Shown: positions 16,971 to 26,150 of the stretch, in pieces
Layout: every line of letters begins with the position of its first letter
Numbering within the stretch: position 1 is the stretch's first letter
Assembly (NCBI GenBank): GCA_047975025.1
Contig: JBKECY010000039.1
Coordinates: 1-49,614, forward strand
Source of the DNA: JBKECY01 sp047975025
GTDB lineage: Bacteria; Bacillota; Clostridia; Lachnospirales; Lachnospiraceae
DNA length: 49,614 nucleotides
Direction: 5' to 3'
Notes under the pieces: generated by a model
What the model was told of the DNA's origin: nothing
Database searches by the model: none
What the model saw: only the letters and a program-made list of their open reading frames with translations
Program-made: the position numbers and the translations under genes

Positions 16971-18263
16971 TTATCCGAATAAAAATTTGCATTTCTGCAA
17001 TTCCTTCTCGCTGCTGACTTTTTCAATAGTCGCACCAAGTCCGCGCAGCTTTTCTTCAAAATTCTCATACCCGCGCTGAATATAGACAATATCATCCACA
17101 ATCGTAATTCCGCTCGCCGCCAGACCTGCTACAACCAGTGCCGCACCTGCACGTAAATCCGGTGCACTGACTCTGGCACCCTCAAGCTTAACAACGCCAT
17201 CAATAATAGAAGTATTACCCTCGACTTTAATATTAGCGCCCATTCGTGAAAGTTCATCCGCATATTTAAAGCGATTTTCAAAAATACTCTCTGTGACAAT
17301 ACTGGTTCCTTCCGCAAGAGATAAGGTGACCGCAATCTGCGGCTGCATATCTGTTGGGAACCCAGGATAAGGAAGTGTTTTGACCTGTGTTTTCTTAAGT
17401 CTGCAATTTGCAATCACTCGCACAGCATCATCGTATTCTTCTACGACACAACCAATTTCTTCTAATTTGGCTGTAATCGCCTCTAAATGCTTTGGAATGA
17501 CGTTTTTAATCAGAATATTTCCTTTGGTAGCAGCTGCCGCAACCATAAACGTACCTGCTTCGATCTGATCCGGAATAATAGAATAATCCGTACCTGTCAG
17601 TTTTTCCACACCTCTGACACGAATAACATCCGTACCGGCACCTTTAATATTCGCGCCCATACTATTCAGGAAATTCGCAATATCAACGACATGTGGTTCA
17701 CGTGCCGCATTTTCAATAATGGTTCGGCCCGTTGCCATGGATGCAGCCATCATTATATTAATTGTGGCTCCCACTGAAACCATGTCCAGGAAAATATGAT
17801 TTCCCTGTAATTCTTCAGCCTTAGCAATAATAGAGCCTGAAACAATATCAACTGTGGCACCAAGTGACAGAAATCCCTTGATATGCTGATCAATCGGACG
17901 GCTTCCGATATTGCAGCCTCCGGGAAGCGGAACTTCCGCATGTTTGTATTTGCCTAACAACGCGCCCAATAAATAATAAGACGCTCTGATTTTCTTAATA
18001 TACTCATATCCGACACTAATATCATGTATCGTAGAACCATTTATCTTAACAGTAGAGCGGTCAACTCTTTCAACAATCGCCCCTATTTCCCGAATCGCAT
18101 CTAAAAGAACATTGATATCCCGTACATCCGGAAGATTTCGGATCGTTACTGTTTCATCCGACATAATTGCTGCTGCTATAATAGCTAACGCTGCATTTTT
18201 TGCTCCCGCAACCTCTACATCCCCATTTAGAGGTTTTCCTCCCTTTATTACAAATTGTTCCAT
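16971..18263 (-). CDS. murA: UDP-N-acetylglucosamine 1-carboxyvinyltransferase
   Basis: Catalyses the first committed step of peptidoglycan synthesis, adding enolpyruvate to UDP-GlcNAc. 430 residues of repeated inside-out alpha/beta barrel pattern. KNAALAII (22-29) and PLPGGCNIGSRPIDQH (112-127) are present; Cys117 is the active-site cysteine that fosfomycin alkylates. I chose ATG 18263 with AGGGG upstream instead of the in-frame ATG 51 bases earlier, since MEQFVIKGG is the usual family start. It is monocistronic between a clear promoter and a clear terminator. Confidence 0.96.
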   Translation of the reverse strand: MEQFVIKGGKPLNGDVEVAGAKNAALAIIAAAIMSDETVTIRNLPDVRDINVLLDAIREIGAIVERVDRSTVKINGSTIHDISVGYEYIKKIRASYYLLGALLGKYKHAEVPLPGGCNIGSRPIDQHIKGFLSLGATVDIVSGSIIAKAEELQGNHIFLDMVSVGATINIMMAASMATGRTIIENAAREPHVVDIANFLNSMGANIKGAGTDVIRVRGVEKLTGTDYSIIPDQIEAGTFMVAAAATKGNILIKNVIPKHLEAITAKLEEIGCVVEEYDDAVRVIANCRLKKTQVKTLPYPGFPTDMQPQIAVTLSLAEGTSIVTESIFENRFKYADELSRMGANIKVEGNTSIIDGVVKLEGARVSAPDLRAGAALVVAGLAASGITIVDDIVYIQRGYENFEEKLRGLGATIEKVSSEKELQKCKFLFG

Positions 18264-18338
18264 AATACGTACCCCTATCGTAATTAGTCTTATATCCCTA
18301 ATACTGATTATCACTAAAATCTTTCGATTTACCTCTAT

Positions 18339-18367
18339 ATTCTATCTCAAAAGGCATAATTTGTAAA
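18339..18367 (-). promoter_or_regulatory. Probable sigma-A promoter of murA
   Basis: On the minus strand TTTACA (18367-18362), a 17-base spacer and TAGAAT (18344-18339) lie about 75 bases before the chosen start. Confidence 0.55.
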
Positions 18368-18406
18368 TCATTATTAATATTTTCTTTATCTTTACTTAAT
18401 CTTCAT

Positions 18407-18907
18407 TCACTGTTTTCTTAACAATTCAAGGATCGTCTGAAGTGTCAATTCAATATTATTTTGCTCAACACTAACCACCAGCTGTGCATATTTCTCATAT
18501 AATGGGGTTCTCTCATTGTAAAGATCTGCCAATGTCTGATCGTCATTTAACACGATTCCTCGCTTTTTAAGATTTCCCAAACGGCTTTCGATCAAATCGT
18601 ATGATCCTTTTAGATAAATCACAGTTCCGATTTTTAGAAATCTCGCCATCACCTTCTCATAGTATACAACACTTCCGCCGGTAGCCACAACCGCCTGATC
18701 CGGAACAAGAGAAAGGCATACGGATTCCTCAATTCTCCTGAAAGCCTCTAATCCTTCGTCACGAATAATCTCATACAATCTTTTTTTTTCCTGACGTTGG
18801 ATGATCAAATCCGTATCGATAAATTCACTCTTCAATTCTTTCGCAAGAAGAACACCAATCGTACTTTTTCCGGCACCGGGCATTCCTATCAGAATACTAT
18901 TTCCCAT
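18407..18907 (-). CDS. aroK: Shikimate kinase
   Basis: Phosphorylates shikimate on the way to chorismate. 166 residues. Walker A GMPGAGKST (8-16), the shikimate-binding Asp/Arg region (EFIDTDLIIQ about 29-38, FRRIEES about 56-62) and the GGSVVYY motif (about 76-82) are visible. The start overlaps the flavin reductase stop by one base (TAATG), so it is the last gene of the S1-less unit ppaC-like, flavin reductase, aroK. Confidence 0.92.
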   Translation of the reverse strand: MGNSILIGMPGAGKSTIGVLLAKELKSEFIDTDLIIQRQEKKRLYEIIRDEGLEAFRRIEESVCLSLVPDQAVVATGGSVVYYEKVMARFLKIGTVIYLKGSYDLIESRLGNLKKRGIVLNDDQTLADLYNERTPLYEKYAQLVVSVEQNNIELTLQTILELLRKQ

Positions 18908-19518
18908 TATTTTCTTGGTCCTTTGGCCTTATTGCGATTTGCTGCTTTGCCTCTGTTCTTTTTTCTTACACTATATCCAAATGTACCAATCTGCTTACCC
19001 AGCAGATAATATTCACCATGACTGTACACAATAGGATTGGCCTTATTAAGCTCAAACTTATTCTTGTCATTTAAATATTCTTCATCAACATGTACTGCCA
19101 GTACTTTGGCCATAAATACATCATGGGAACCGGCCTGCCATGTCTGTTCAACTTTACATTCAATTGACACAGGCGACTGCTTTATCATGGCAGCACTGAT
19201 ATGCTGCGCCTCTTCTTTTTCCAGCCGCATTTCTGCAAATTTATCTATGTCTTTTCCGGAGCGGACTCCGCAGAAATCCGTAGCACGTGCCAAGTTCTGT
19301 GTCGTTAGATTAATGACGAACTCACCTGTTTCCTTTAGAATTTTGTGTGAATATCTTTCCGGACGCACTGAAATAGAAACCATTGGTGGATTACTGCATA
19401 TGGTTCCTGCCCAGGCAACTGTTATAATATTGTCCTTACCATTTTTATCTCTTACACTGACCATAACAACAGGCAATGGATATAACATATTGCCTGCCGG
19501 CCACTCTTTTTTTGCCAT
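18907..19518 (-). CDS. Flavin reductase-like, FMN-binding protein
   Basis: 203 residues with the split-barrel FMN-binding pattern: VVMVSVRDKNGKDNIITVAWAGTICSNPPMVSISV near the N-terminus (residues 17-51), then SHKILKETGEFVINL and an FCGVRSG loop. The family binds FMN and uses NAD(P)H or serves other redox roles; the substrate is unknown. The last 25 residues are strongly basic (KKNRGKAANRNKAKGPRK) and look like an added tail. It lies 13 bases after the pyrophosphatase-like gene. Confidence 0.85.
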   Translation of the reverse strand: MAKKEWPAGNMLYPLPVVMVSVRDKNGKDNIITVAWAGTICSNPPMVSISVRPERYSHKILKETGEFVINLTTQNLARATDFCGVRSGKDIDKFAEMRLEKEEAQHISAAMIKQSPVSIECKVEQTWQAGSHDVFMAKVLAVHVDEEYLNDKNKFELNKANPIVYSHGEYYLLGKQIGTFGYSVRKKNRGKAANRNKAKGPRK

Positions 19519-19531
19519 ATCGGCCTCTTTT

Positions 19532-21190
19532 CTAAGGAAGCATCTCTTGTGCCGCCTGCATCAGGGCAGGTATCAACTGCTTTTTCCTGGAAACTACGCC
19601 CGCAAGCATACAGGAACCTTGTTCAACTTCTTTGTGAAAAGCCTTACGAACTACATTTTCACTGTCTTTACCATAACAGAGTAGTTCCGTAGATTTATTG
19701 ATAATGTCAGTTAACATAAAATATACCTGTGTGACATTATGACGTCCACATTCTGTCTTCATGAACGGCAGCAGTCTTTCTTTCACACTGTTGAGGCTTT
19801 CCCGATCCATAGACGAAATCTGTCCAACACCAAAGGTAAGGCTTTCTGCCATGAATTTCTTGTAATCCTGGTAAAAAATCTCTTCCGGTGTTTTCGCATC
19901 CAGATTTCCGCCGGCTCTGAACATTTCCGAGGCAAACGCCTCTGTTTCAATCTCGGCAAGCTTTGCCAATTCTGTGGCCGCTTCTTTATCATACTTTGTA
20001 CTCGTAGGTGACCTGAACAAAAGTGTGTCCGAAATAATTGCAGCACAAAGCAGTCCTGCAATGTCTTTGGGTATATCCAGCTGCTTTTCATGATACATCT
20101 GGTACATAATGGTTGCCGTACAGCCCACCGGCTGGTTGCGAAACAGCACAGGCTGTAAAGTTTGTAAATCACCAATTCGGTGATGATCGATTATTTCCAG
20201 TATTTTTGCCTGCTCAATGCTGTCAACCGCTTGGTTCTGCTCATTATGGTCAACCAGAATAACCTGCTTTTTCTTCATTCCCAAGAAATTTCTTCGGGAA
20301 ATAGTTCCTATGCATTTTCCCCATTGGTTAATGACAGGAAAGGCTCTGTGTCTATGGTTTACCATAATATCCTTAATGTCGTCCGTATACTGCTCTGTCG
20401 AAAAGGTAACCAGACCTTCTCGTTTCATAATATAGCGGACAGGAATACTCTGGTTAATCAGTCGTGCCACCGTATATGTATCAAAAGGTGTCAGTATGAT
20501 GACAACATCGTTTTGTGCAGCAAGTTCTTTGATTTCATCAGAAATAGACGTACCAAGACAAATCACAATACAGCTTGCGCCCATTTTGATTACATCCTGA
20601 TATTCATCTTCTCTGTTTCCCATAATCACAAGATCATCCTGTTCAATGTACTCCTGCAGTGATTGTGGATTGGCAGCAGCGACAGTCACTTTGCCTTTGA
20701 CAAAATATGCATGTTCATTGCCTGTCACTATCGTTCCGTTGATGGTCTCCGCCATGCGCCGATACTGCGTTCTGGCTTTTGACAGCATCCTGTTATCAGA
20801 ATCTTCCATAAACGTCTTGGCAATATCGCCAATCGTAATAAGACCTTCGAGTTTATCCTCTTTGTCCTGTATAGGAAGTGTTCCAATATTATTTTCTTTC
20901 ATCATGTCCCAGGCATTTTTAATTGAAAAAAAGCTGTAAGCTTCAGGAAGCAGATGTATATCCATATCCCTGACCTGGGTTCCAAGATTCGTTATGTACC
21001 TGGGAGGCTGCTTTTTGAACCTCTTAAGTACATACTCTGTTTCCTGATTGATCTGGCCGGCACGCCTAGCCACATATATTTTCTTATCCGTTCGATTTTT
21101 TATGTCTGCATATGCAATAGCGGAACAAATAGAATCTGTGTCCGGATTCTTATGTCCCACTATAAAGATTACATCACTACTATTTGCCAC
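19532..21190 (-). CDS. DHH-family manganese-dependent inorganic pyrophosphatase with CBS and DRTGG domains
   Basis: 552 residues. The N-terminus GHKNPDTDSICSA (11-23) is the first metal motif of family II pyrophosphatases. An insert of about 240 residues holds two CBS repeats around a DRTGG-like region. The catalytic part resumes with VDHNEQNQA and EIIDHHRIGD (the DHH motif), and the C-terminal DHHA2 domain ends the protein (MLAGVVSRKKQLIP). It should hydrolyse pyrophosphate under adenine-nucleotide control by the CBS domains. It is followed closely by the flavin reductase gene and aroK. Confidence 0.9.
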   Translation of the reverse strand: MANSSDVIFIVGHKNPDTDSICSAIAYADIKNRTDKKIYVARRAGQINQETEYVLKRFKKQPPRYITNLGTQVRDMDIHLLPEAYSFFSIKNAWDMMKENNIGTLPIQDKEDKLEGLITIGDIAKTFMEDSDNRMLSKARTQYRRMAETINGTIVTGNEHAYFVKGKVTVAAANPQSLQEYIEQDDLVIMGNREDEYQDVIKMGASCIVICLGTSISDEIKELAAQNDVVIILTPFDTYTVARLINQSIPVRYIMKREGLVTFSTEQYTDDIKDIMVNHRHRAFPVINQWGKCIGTISRRNFLGMKKKQVILVDHNEQNQAVDSIEQAKILEIIDHHRIGDLQTLQPVLFRNQPVGCTATIMYQMYHEKQLDIPKDIAGLLCAAIISDTLLFRSPTSTKYDKEAATELAKLAEIETEAFASEMFRAGGNLDAKTPEEIFYQDYKKFMAESLTFGVGQISSMDRESLNSVKERLLPFMKTECGRHNVTQVYFMLTDIINKSTELLCYGKDSENVVRKAFHKEVEQGSCMLAGVVSRKKQLIPALMQAAQEMLP

Positions 21191-21205
21191 CAGTATCCTC
21201 CGGTA

Positions 21206-21922
21206 TTATTTAGAAATTTTAATGTTCTTAAACAATGAACCCAGGGAAGTTGTTAAATCTTCAGTTTTAGGAAGTTTATAATTAAAATCAACCACTTCAC
21301 TGTCATCTTCCTGCAGTGCTTTAATGCTAAGGCTGATTTTGCCTTCTTTCAATGCAATAACTTTCACTTTGACTGTCTCACCCTGCTTAACTACCTCGTT
21401 GGGAGTTTTAACATGTTTAGGACTTAACTGTGAAATATGAACCAGACCGGACAGACCATTTTCCAATTTAACAAAAGCGCCATATGGCTGAATTGTCTCA
21501 ACGACACCTTCATAGATGTCTCCTGTTGAAACTTCCTTCATAGCTTCCTTGCGTTTTGCCTGCTCCTGCTCTCTTAAAATTTCTTTCGCTGAAAGAATGA
21601 GTTTCTTCTTCTCCGGATCCACTTCAAAGACTCTTACCTTAATATGCTGGTTCAAAAATTCATTTAAATCCTCAACATAGGAAGCGGATAATTTAGATGC
21701 CGGAATAAAACCTCTGATTTCGCCAACAAAGGCTACTGCGCCCCCTTTAACGATTTCTTTGATTTTAACATCAATCTCATCTTTGTTTTCCTTATTCTGT
21801 TTTAAGTTCTCCCACAAGAGCATTTCTTCTTCGCTCATTGTTTCTAAAAGTTGCTCCTCTTCCTTTAGTGTTTCATATGATGCTTCTAATTCTTTTTCAA
21901 AATCCTTCATTGATTCAGTCAT
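21206..21922 (-). CDS. S1 RNA-binding domain protein (RpsA/YpfD-like), 238 aa
   Basis: Two S1 domains follow a short acidic helical N-terminus. The first is about 50-115 (VKGGAVAFVGEIRGFIPASKLS) and the second 125-200 (GDIYEGVVETIQPYGAFVKL, GLSGLVHISQLS). The C-terminus is a short tail (LGSLFKNIKISK). A role in translation or RNA turnover is likely but not specified. I chose ATG 21922, with AAGGAGAAG upstream; the in-frame ATG at 21976 lacks such a site and lies at the transcription start region. Full-length ribosomal S1 has more repeats, so this is a shorter paralogue. Confidence 0.88.
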   Translation of the reverse strand: MTESMKDFEKELEASYETLKEEEQLLETMSEEEMLLWENLKQNKENKDEIDVKIKEIVKGGAVAFVGEIRGFIPASKLSASYVEDLNEFLNQHIKVRVFEVDPEKKKLILSAKEILREQEQAKRKEAMKEVSTGDIYEGVVETIQPYGAFVKLENGLSGLVHISQLSPKHVKTPNEVVKQGETVKVKVIALKEGKISLSIKALQEDDSEVVDFNYKLPKTEDLTTSLGSLFKNIKISK

Positions 21923-21957
21923 ATACTTCTCCTTACTATTTTTTACTTCTATACTGT

Positions 21958-21986
21958 ATTCTACCATGTATTGCATTTTGCGACAA
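21958..21986 (-). promoter_or_regulatory. Probable sigma-A promoter of the S1-domain gene
   Basis: On the minus strand TTGTCG (21986-21981), a 17-base spacer and TAGAAT (21963-21958) sit just downstream of the double hairpin at 22008-22044, so the S1 gene does not depend on transcription from further upstream. Confidence 0.6.
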
Positions 21987-22007
21987 ACCCTTTTTAAATA
22001 AAAAAAG

Positions 22008-22044
22008 CTCCTTACATGAGGAGTGCCCCGGCATCTGCCGGGGC
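22008..22044 (-). terminator. Double hairpin ending with a T-run on the minus strand
   Basis: Reading the minus strand, a 9-base GC-rich stem (22044-22036 with 22033-22025; GCCCCGGCA and complement) is followed by a second stem CTCCT/AGGAG (22023-22008) and TTTTTTT. The second stem plus T-run is a good intrinsic terminator. What it terminates is unclear, because rsmA already has its own terminator at 22498-22531. Confidence 0.65.
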
Positions 22045-22497
22045 TTTATTATGAAAAAATGAAAACGAAAAAACATCTATAAACAAATGTGATGTTTTCA
22101 ATAAGGTAATGTTACCAAACAATTATGAATAAAATAAGAACAAAATGTAAATAAACTGTATATATGCACAATGAATTTGTTAACACACTATTTTTTTTTG
22201 TATATTTATAACATGTTTGCAAGTTACTAACTAATATCTCTCTTTTGGTATGATTTTATCAAAAATGAATAATTTTGTTTTGACTGATAAATTGCCCTAA
22301 AAATTGTCTTTGTTTTTGTCACTATTGTTCATAAATCATTTCACATTCGTTCATTTTTTCTTAACACCTTAATCATTTTTTCATCATATTTAAAAGATAT
22401 ACTTGTCTTATAAAAATAAAACATATTTATTTTTATATTTCTTTTTCATTAGTCGATTGAAAGATCGGCACTCCTTCCTTTAATATAAGATATAAAC
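22045..22497. other. Gene-free AT-rich island of about 450 bases between terminators
   Basis: No open frame with a ribosome binding site at normal spacing is present. The sequence is very A/T-rich with many short T and A runs. On the minus strand a GGAAGGAG stands at about 22476-22470, but the following ATG is about 23 bases away and opens only 13 codons. The island is bounded by hairpins that can act as terminators on both sides. Confidence 0.6.
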
Positions 22498-22531
22498 AAA
22501 GATAGAACGTTCCCGCGTTCTATCTTTCTTT
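22498..22531. terminator. Bidirectional terminator after rsmA
   Basis: AAAGATAGAACG (22498-22509) pairs perfectly with 22516-22527 around a six-base loop. The plus strand continues CTTTTT and the minus strand GTTTAT; it lies 37 bases after the rsmA stop. Confidence 0.8.
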
Positions 22532-22563
22532 TTGTGAAACTTATTTTTTCTTCTATATTTCTT

Positions 22564-23433
22564 TTACATTCCTTCTAATGTATTTGCCAGTAAGGCAAAT
22601 TCCTCAAGCGTCAGCGCTTCTCCACGTATATTTGCTGAAAATCCACAAGCTGCTATGGCTGTTTCAATTTCCTCTTTTTGATAAGACAGTACGCCGCTGT
22701 TACGCAGCCCGTTAACTAAAGTCTTGCGGCGCTGATTAAATGAAGCTCTGATAATTTCAAACAACCGCTGCTCATTTACTACCTTTACCACAGGTTCCCT
22801 GTGTCTGGTTAACTGAATCACTGTATTATATACCTTGGGTGGGGGGATAAAGCAGCTTGGTGAAACTGTTGCCACAATTTTAGGTGCCGCATAATACTGT
22901 ACTGCCAGCGAAAGAGCTCCGTAGTCTTTCGAACCGGGACCTGTCTGCATCCTGTCTGCCACTTCCTTTTGCACCATGATTGTTGCGGAAATCAGAGGCA
23001 CCTGATCTTCAAATAATTTCATAATAATGGGGGTCGTAATATAGTACGGCAGATTTGCCACAATCTTTACGGGTCTGTCGGCATTTTTCTCTCTGACTAA
23101 ACTTCGCAAATCCACTTTCAAAACATCTTCATTCACAACCTGAACATTTGGAAAATCCTGTAAGGTATCGTGTAAGATTGGTAATAAGGACTTATCGATT
23201 TCTATCGTATAAACAGTACCGGCTTTTTCAGCCAGATATTGTGTAAGCGTACCAATCCCCGGACCAATTTCAATGACAAAATCATCTTTGTTTATATCTG
23301 CGGAAGTCACAATTTTAGACAAAATATTATGGTCTATTAAAAAATTTTGACCAAACCTTTTTTGTAGTACAAAATGATACTTATCAAGTACTTCTTTTGT
23401 ATGTTTGTAGTCTCCCAAATAAGGTTTGGTCAT
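22564..23433 (-). CDS. rsmA: 16S rRNA (adenine(1518)-N6/adenine(1519)-N6)-dimethyltransferase
   Basis: Dimethylates two adenines near the 3' end of 16S rRNA during 30S maturation (KsgA). 289 residues with QKRFGQNFLID (24-34), SAM motif VIEIGPGIGTLT (53-64) and catalytic NLPYYI (127-132). It follows the TPR/AAA+ gene after 28 bases and has its own terminator. Confidence 0.96.
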   Translation of the reverse strand: MTKPYLGDYKHTKEVLDKYHFVLQKRFGQNFLIDHNILSKIVTSADINKDDFVIEIGPGIGTLTQYLAEKAGTVYTIEIDKSLLPILHDTLQDFPNVQVVNEDVLKVDLRSLVREKNADRPVKIVANLPYYITTPIIMKLFEDQVPLISATIMVQKEVADRMQTGPGSKDYGALSLAVQYYAAPKIVATVSPSCFIPPPKVYNTVIQLTRHREPVVKVVNEQRLFEIIRASFNQRRKTLVNGLRNSGVLSYQKEEIETAIAACGFSANIRGEALTLEEFALLANTLEGM

Positions 23434-23461
23434 TACTTTTCTCCTAATTTTTCAAGTGTAG

Positions 23462-26089
23462 TTATACAAAGTCATTTTCATATAAGATGATACGGCCTGA
23501 ATCGTCTACACGTTTCCTGGCCAGATTTCTTGAGAATTTACGGGCACCGCCTTCAGCTCTTTTTATTGCTGCATCAAGCATTTCCTTCACCACTGCAATC
23601 GTGATTGGCTCATCTTCCTTCTGATTGTCGCTGATTTCGTTGTAAAGTGCCAGCACAGCCAAGTCATCCATTCTGTAACCAGCTTCTTTTAAATATGTCT
23701 TTGCGAAAAATACCAGCTCATCATTTGTAAATACCGGGATAGAGATAATAGAAGTAAATTTATCCACAAATTTTGGATATTTTGCAATCAACTTCCTCAT
23801 TGGGATTTTTTCATCTTCTAAAATAACCGTCAAATCGTCTGTTCTAAATTCCATCGCCTGATTCAACTGCTCAATCGACTTTTCAGTCAGACTTCCCGCT
23901 TTTTGAATAATGAGGAAACCGCCGGACAGTTTTCCGACAATTTTAGCTATATCTTTTGTATTGATCTGCTCGGCAAAAATCATTGCCTTTTTTGTGGCTT
24001 CCAAATGCAGCTGCTTTGTAATCGCACCTACAAGACCTTCCGATAAACGGGTCTTACCTGTACCTTCGCTTCCCATAATAATAATATTTCCGGTTCGCGA
24101 AGTTTTGTCTGCGGCAGCCAACTGAGTATCTGAAAGTGTATCTATCAACTGCTCTTTGACACCCGGAACAATATAGAAATAAGAAAATATTTTCTTTTCT
24201 TCGTCAGAAATAACTTTATTTCTTGGAACTATTTCAGTCGGATCAAAATTCTCAAGCAGCTTATTATCAATAATTTGCTCCAGAATTCTGGATTCTTCCA
24301 CAGGTTCAGTATCTATATTCATACTATCCTGGTTTTCAGTTATTTTTGCTTCGAGATCCAGAATCTGTGTAGCATCAATTGCAGACGTTACACCATAAAC
24401 CTCTTCTTTTTCAGGCAATACAATATCATCTGTATCTGAATACACATCAGAAACTGCAATTTCTTCAGCTGCTGCTTTAGGTTCTATTGTTAACTCTTCA
24501 GCCGGAAGCTCATACTTTTCGGCTTCATCAAAAGCATCTTCTGAAGGAAGTTTTGTATTTTCTTCAATGCCTGCCTCATCAGTTGCAGATACAGGCTGAA
24601 CATCTCCAAAAGCATCTTCTATATTTTCTGAACCTTCATCATCTAATTGTACGGAATCCAAACCGATTGGCTGAGACAAAAGTTCATCCAGCATTTCCAT
24701 CGAAAGCTCACTTTGTGGTTTTACTTCATCTACTATTGGAGAATCAGAAGGCATATAAGTTGTCTGCGACTCCTCTTCTTCCTGCTCTCGCGGCAATTCC
24801 ACGGCAGGCTCGCTGTCCGCTGCTGCATTCCTTCTGGCCTCTTCCAAAGCTATTCTGTCAATCTCGACAGTGGCTCCTAAATCTGGTTTTTCTATCTCAG
24901 GAAGAACAAATTCTTCACCAAACTGAACTTTGTCAAAGGGTGGTGTCATTCGTTCGACCGTCGGGATATTCAAAGGTTCAACCTTTTTAGCTGTTTTACC
25001 GATATGAATCTGTTCCGGCTCTAATGCAGGAACTTCCATATGATTTAATTCTTCTTCAGATTCTTCTATTTTTGTAGTATATAAATCATCCGGCTCTTCT
25101 TCAGAAATCGAAGTATTGAGAACTTCTCCTAATTTCAATTCACTTTCTTCCGGAATAATTTCTTGCGGTGCTGTAAAAATACCTGTTTCTTCCTGTACCG
25201 CCTCAACAGGATTTTCACTTTCTTCTACTTGTGCAGCATCTTCTGTTTTCTCAGAAGCCGCAAACATTTCTTTGAATCCCTGGGATATTGCACCGGTCGC
25301 TTCAAGAATAGGATCGAATACACTTCCCTGATGCTCTTTTTCTTTATCAACATTGATGGCTTCAATAGCAGGCTCATCTTCTCTATATTCAGGCTTTTGG
25401 TAAGCCGGAACTTCTGGCTGTATGCTCGCAGAGACAGGTGTATTTGCCGCCTCTCTTTTTTGGTCTACCAATATTTCTTCATACTTTTTCTGCTGCAGTG
25501 GAGATAATGCGGTAATCCGCATTTTTAAATTCAGAGCTTTAAAAACATAATTTCCATCACTGAACCATAATACCAGATCATCACAAATTTCCACACACTT
25601 CTGGTTCATGCCGGCTTTATAATATAATTTTGCAAGCTCTAAAGCCCACTTTTCAGTATATTCACGATCTTTATAATCTTCAAGAGCTTTAATTTGCTCT
25701 TCGATTGGTGCTCGTCTGGCACGAAGAATCTTATATTTCAATATATTTTTTGATGTATCGCTCGGCGCTACTTCCACAAATTCCGAGTAATAATCCAGTG
25801 CACCTTCGATATCATCCAGTTTCAAAGAAAGCTCTACAAGCCTATATAGAATACTCTTTCCAATAGACGAACGGTTATATGCCAATAACAAAACATTTCT
25901 ACTTTCTTCAAACCTTTTATTAATTGCATATATTTCCCCGACAGTACTAAGTGTACGTGTACTTTTGACACGTCTCCAGTCAATACCATCTACAATCTTT
26001 AGAGCATCCGTATAATTTTTCTGCTCCACCAGGCTATTTATTTTCTCAAGCTGTATTCTAAATTCTTCTTTATCCACAATATTCACCAT
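23462..26089 (-). CDS. TPR plus AAA+ protein with long acidic linker and degenerate Walker B, 875 aa
   Basis: I do not recognise a named function. Residues 1-225 are helical hairpins with TPR-like spacing (NYTDALKIVDGI, RFEESRNVLLLAYN, DIEGALDYYSEFVEVAP). Residues 225-620 are highly acidic and Pro/Glu/Ser-rich, probably disordered. Residues 622-875 are AAA+-like: Walker A MGSEGTGKTRLSE (around 672-684), then GGFLIIQKAG (723-732) where a Walker B Asp-Glu should be but Gln-Lys stands instead. A lid segment (FTNDELVFFAKTYLKEAGYR) resembles the SpoVK/CbbX group. No signal or membrane helix is visible. It lies between recF and rsmA, 28 bases before rsmA. Confidence 0.8.
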   Translation of the reverse strand: MVNIVDKEEFRIQLEKINSLVEQKNYTDALKIVDGIDWRRVKSTRTLSTVGEIYAINKRFEESRNVLLLAYNRSSIGKSILYRLVELSLKLDDIEGALDYYSEFVEVAPSDTSKNILKYKILRARRAPIEEQIKALEDYKDREYTEKWALELAKLYYKAGMNQKCVEICDDLVLWFSDGNYVFKALNLKMRITALSPLQQKKYEEILVDQKREAANTPVSASIQPEVPAYQKPEYREDEPAIEAINVDKEKEHQGSVFDPILEATGAISQGFKEMFAASEKTEDAAQVEESENPVEAVQEETGIFTAPQEIIPEESELKLGEVLNTSISEEEPDDLYTTKIEESEEELNHMEVPALEPEQIHIGKTAKKVEPLNIPTVERMTPPFDKVQFGEEFVLPEIEKPDLGATVEIDRIALEEARRNAAADSEPAVELPREQEEEESQTTYMPSDSPIVDEVKPQSELSMEMLDELLSQPIGLDSVQLDDEGSENIEDAFGDVQPVSATDEAGIEENTKLPSEDAFDEAEKYELPAEELTIEPKAAAEEIAVSDVYSDTDDIVLPEKEEVYGVTSAIDATQILDLEAKITENQDSMNIDTEPVEESRILEQIIDNKLLENFDPTEIVPRNKVISDEEKKIFSYFYIVPGVKEQLIDTLSDTQLAAADKTSRTGNIIIMGSEGTGKTRLSEGLVGAITKQLHLEATKKAMIFAEQINTKDIAKIVGKLSGGFLIIQKAGSLTEKSIEQLNQAMEFRTDDLTVILEDEKIPMRKLIAKYPKFVDKFTSIISIPVFTNDELVFFAKTYLKEAGYRMDDLAVLALYNEISDNQKEDEPITIAVVKEMLDAAIKRAEGGARKFSRNLARKRVDDSGRIILYENDFV

Positions 26090-26150
26090 CTTTCTACAGA
26101 TATCGACAGTTTAACATACGTATGACTTTCTTGTCAAAAAGTTTGACATA

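Noticed and set aside
22045..22497. Cyclic-di-AMP (ydaO) riboswitch in the island
   Set aside because: Such elements often precede cell-wall genes, but I could not find the conserved ydaO sequence blocks and no gene follows before the terminator.
24487..24990. 167-codon plus-strand open frame
   Set aside because: It lies opposite the Glu-rich linker of the TPR/AAA+ protein; Glu codons read as Leu/Phe-rich peptide on the other strand. No ribosome binding site.
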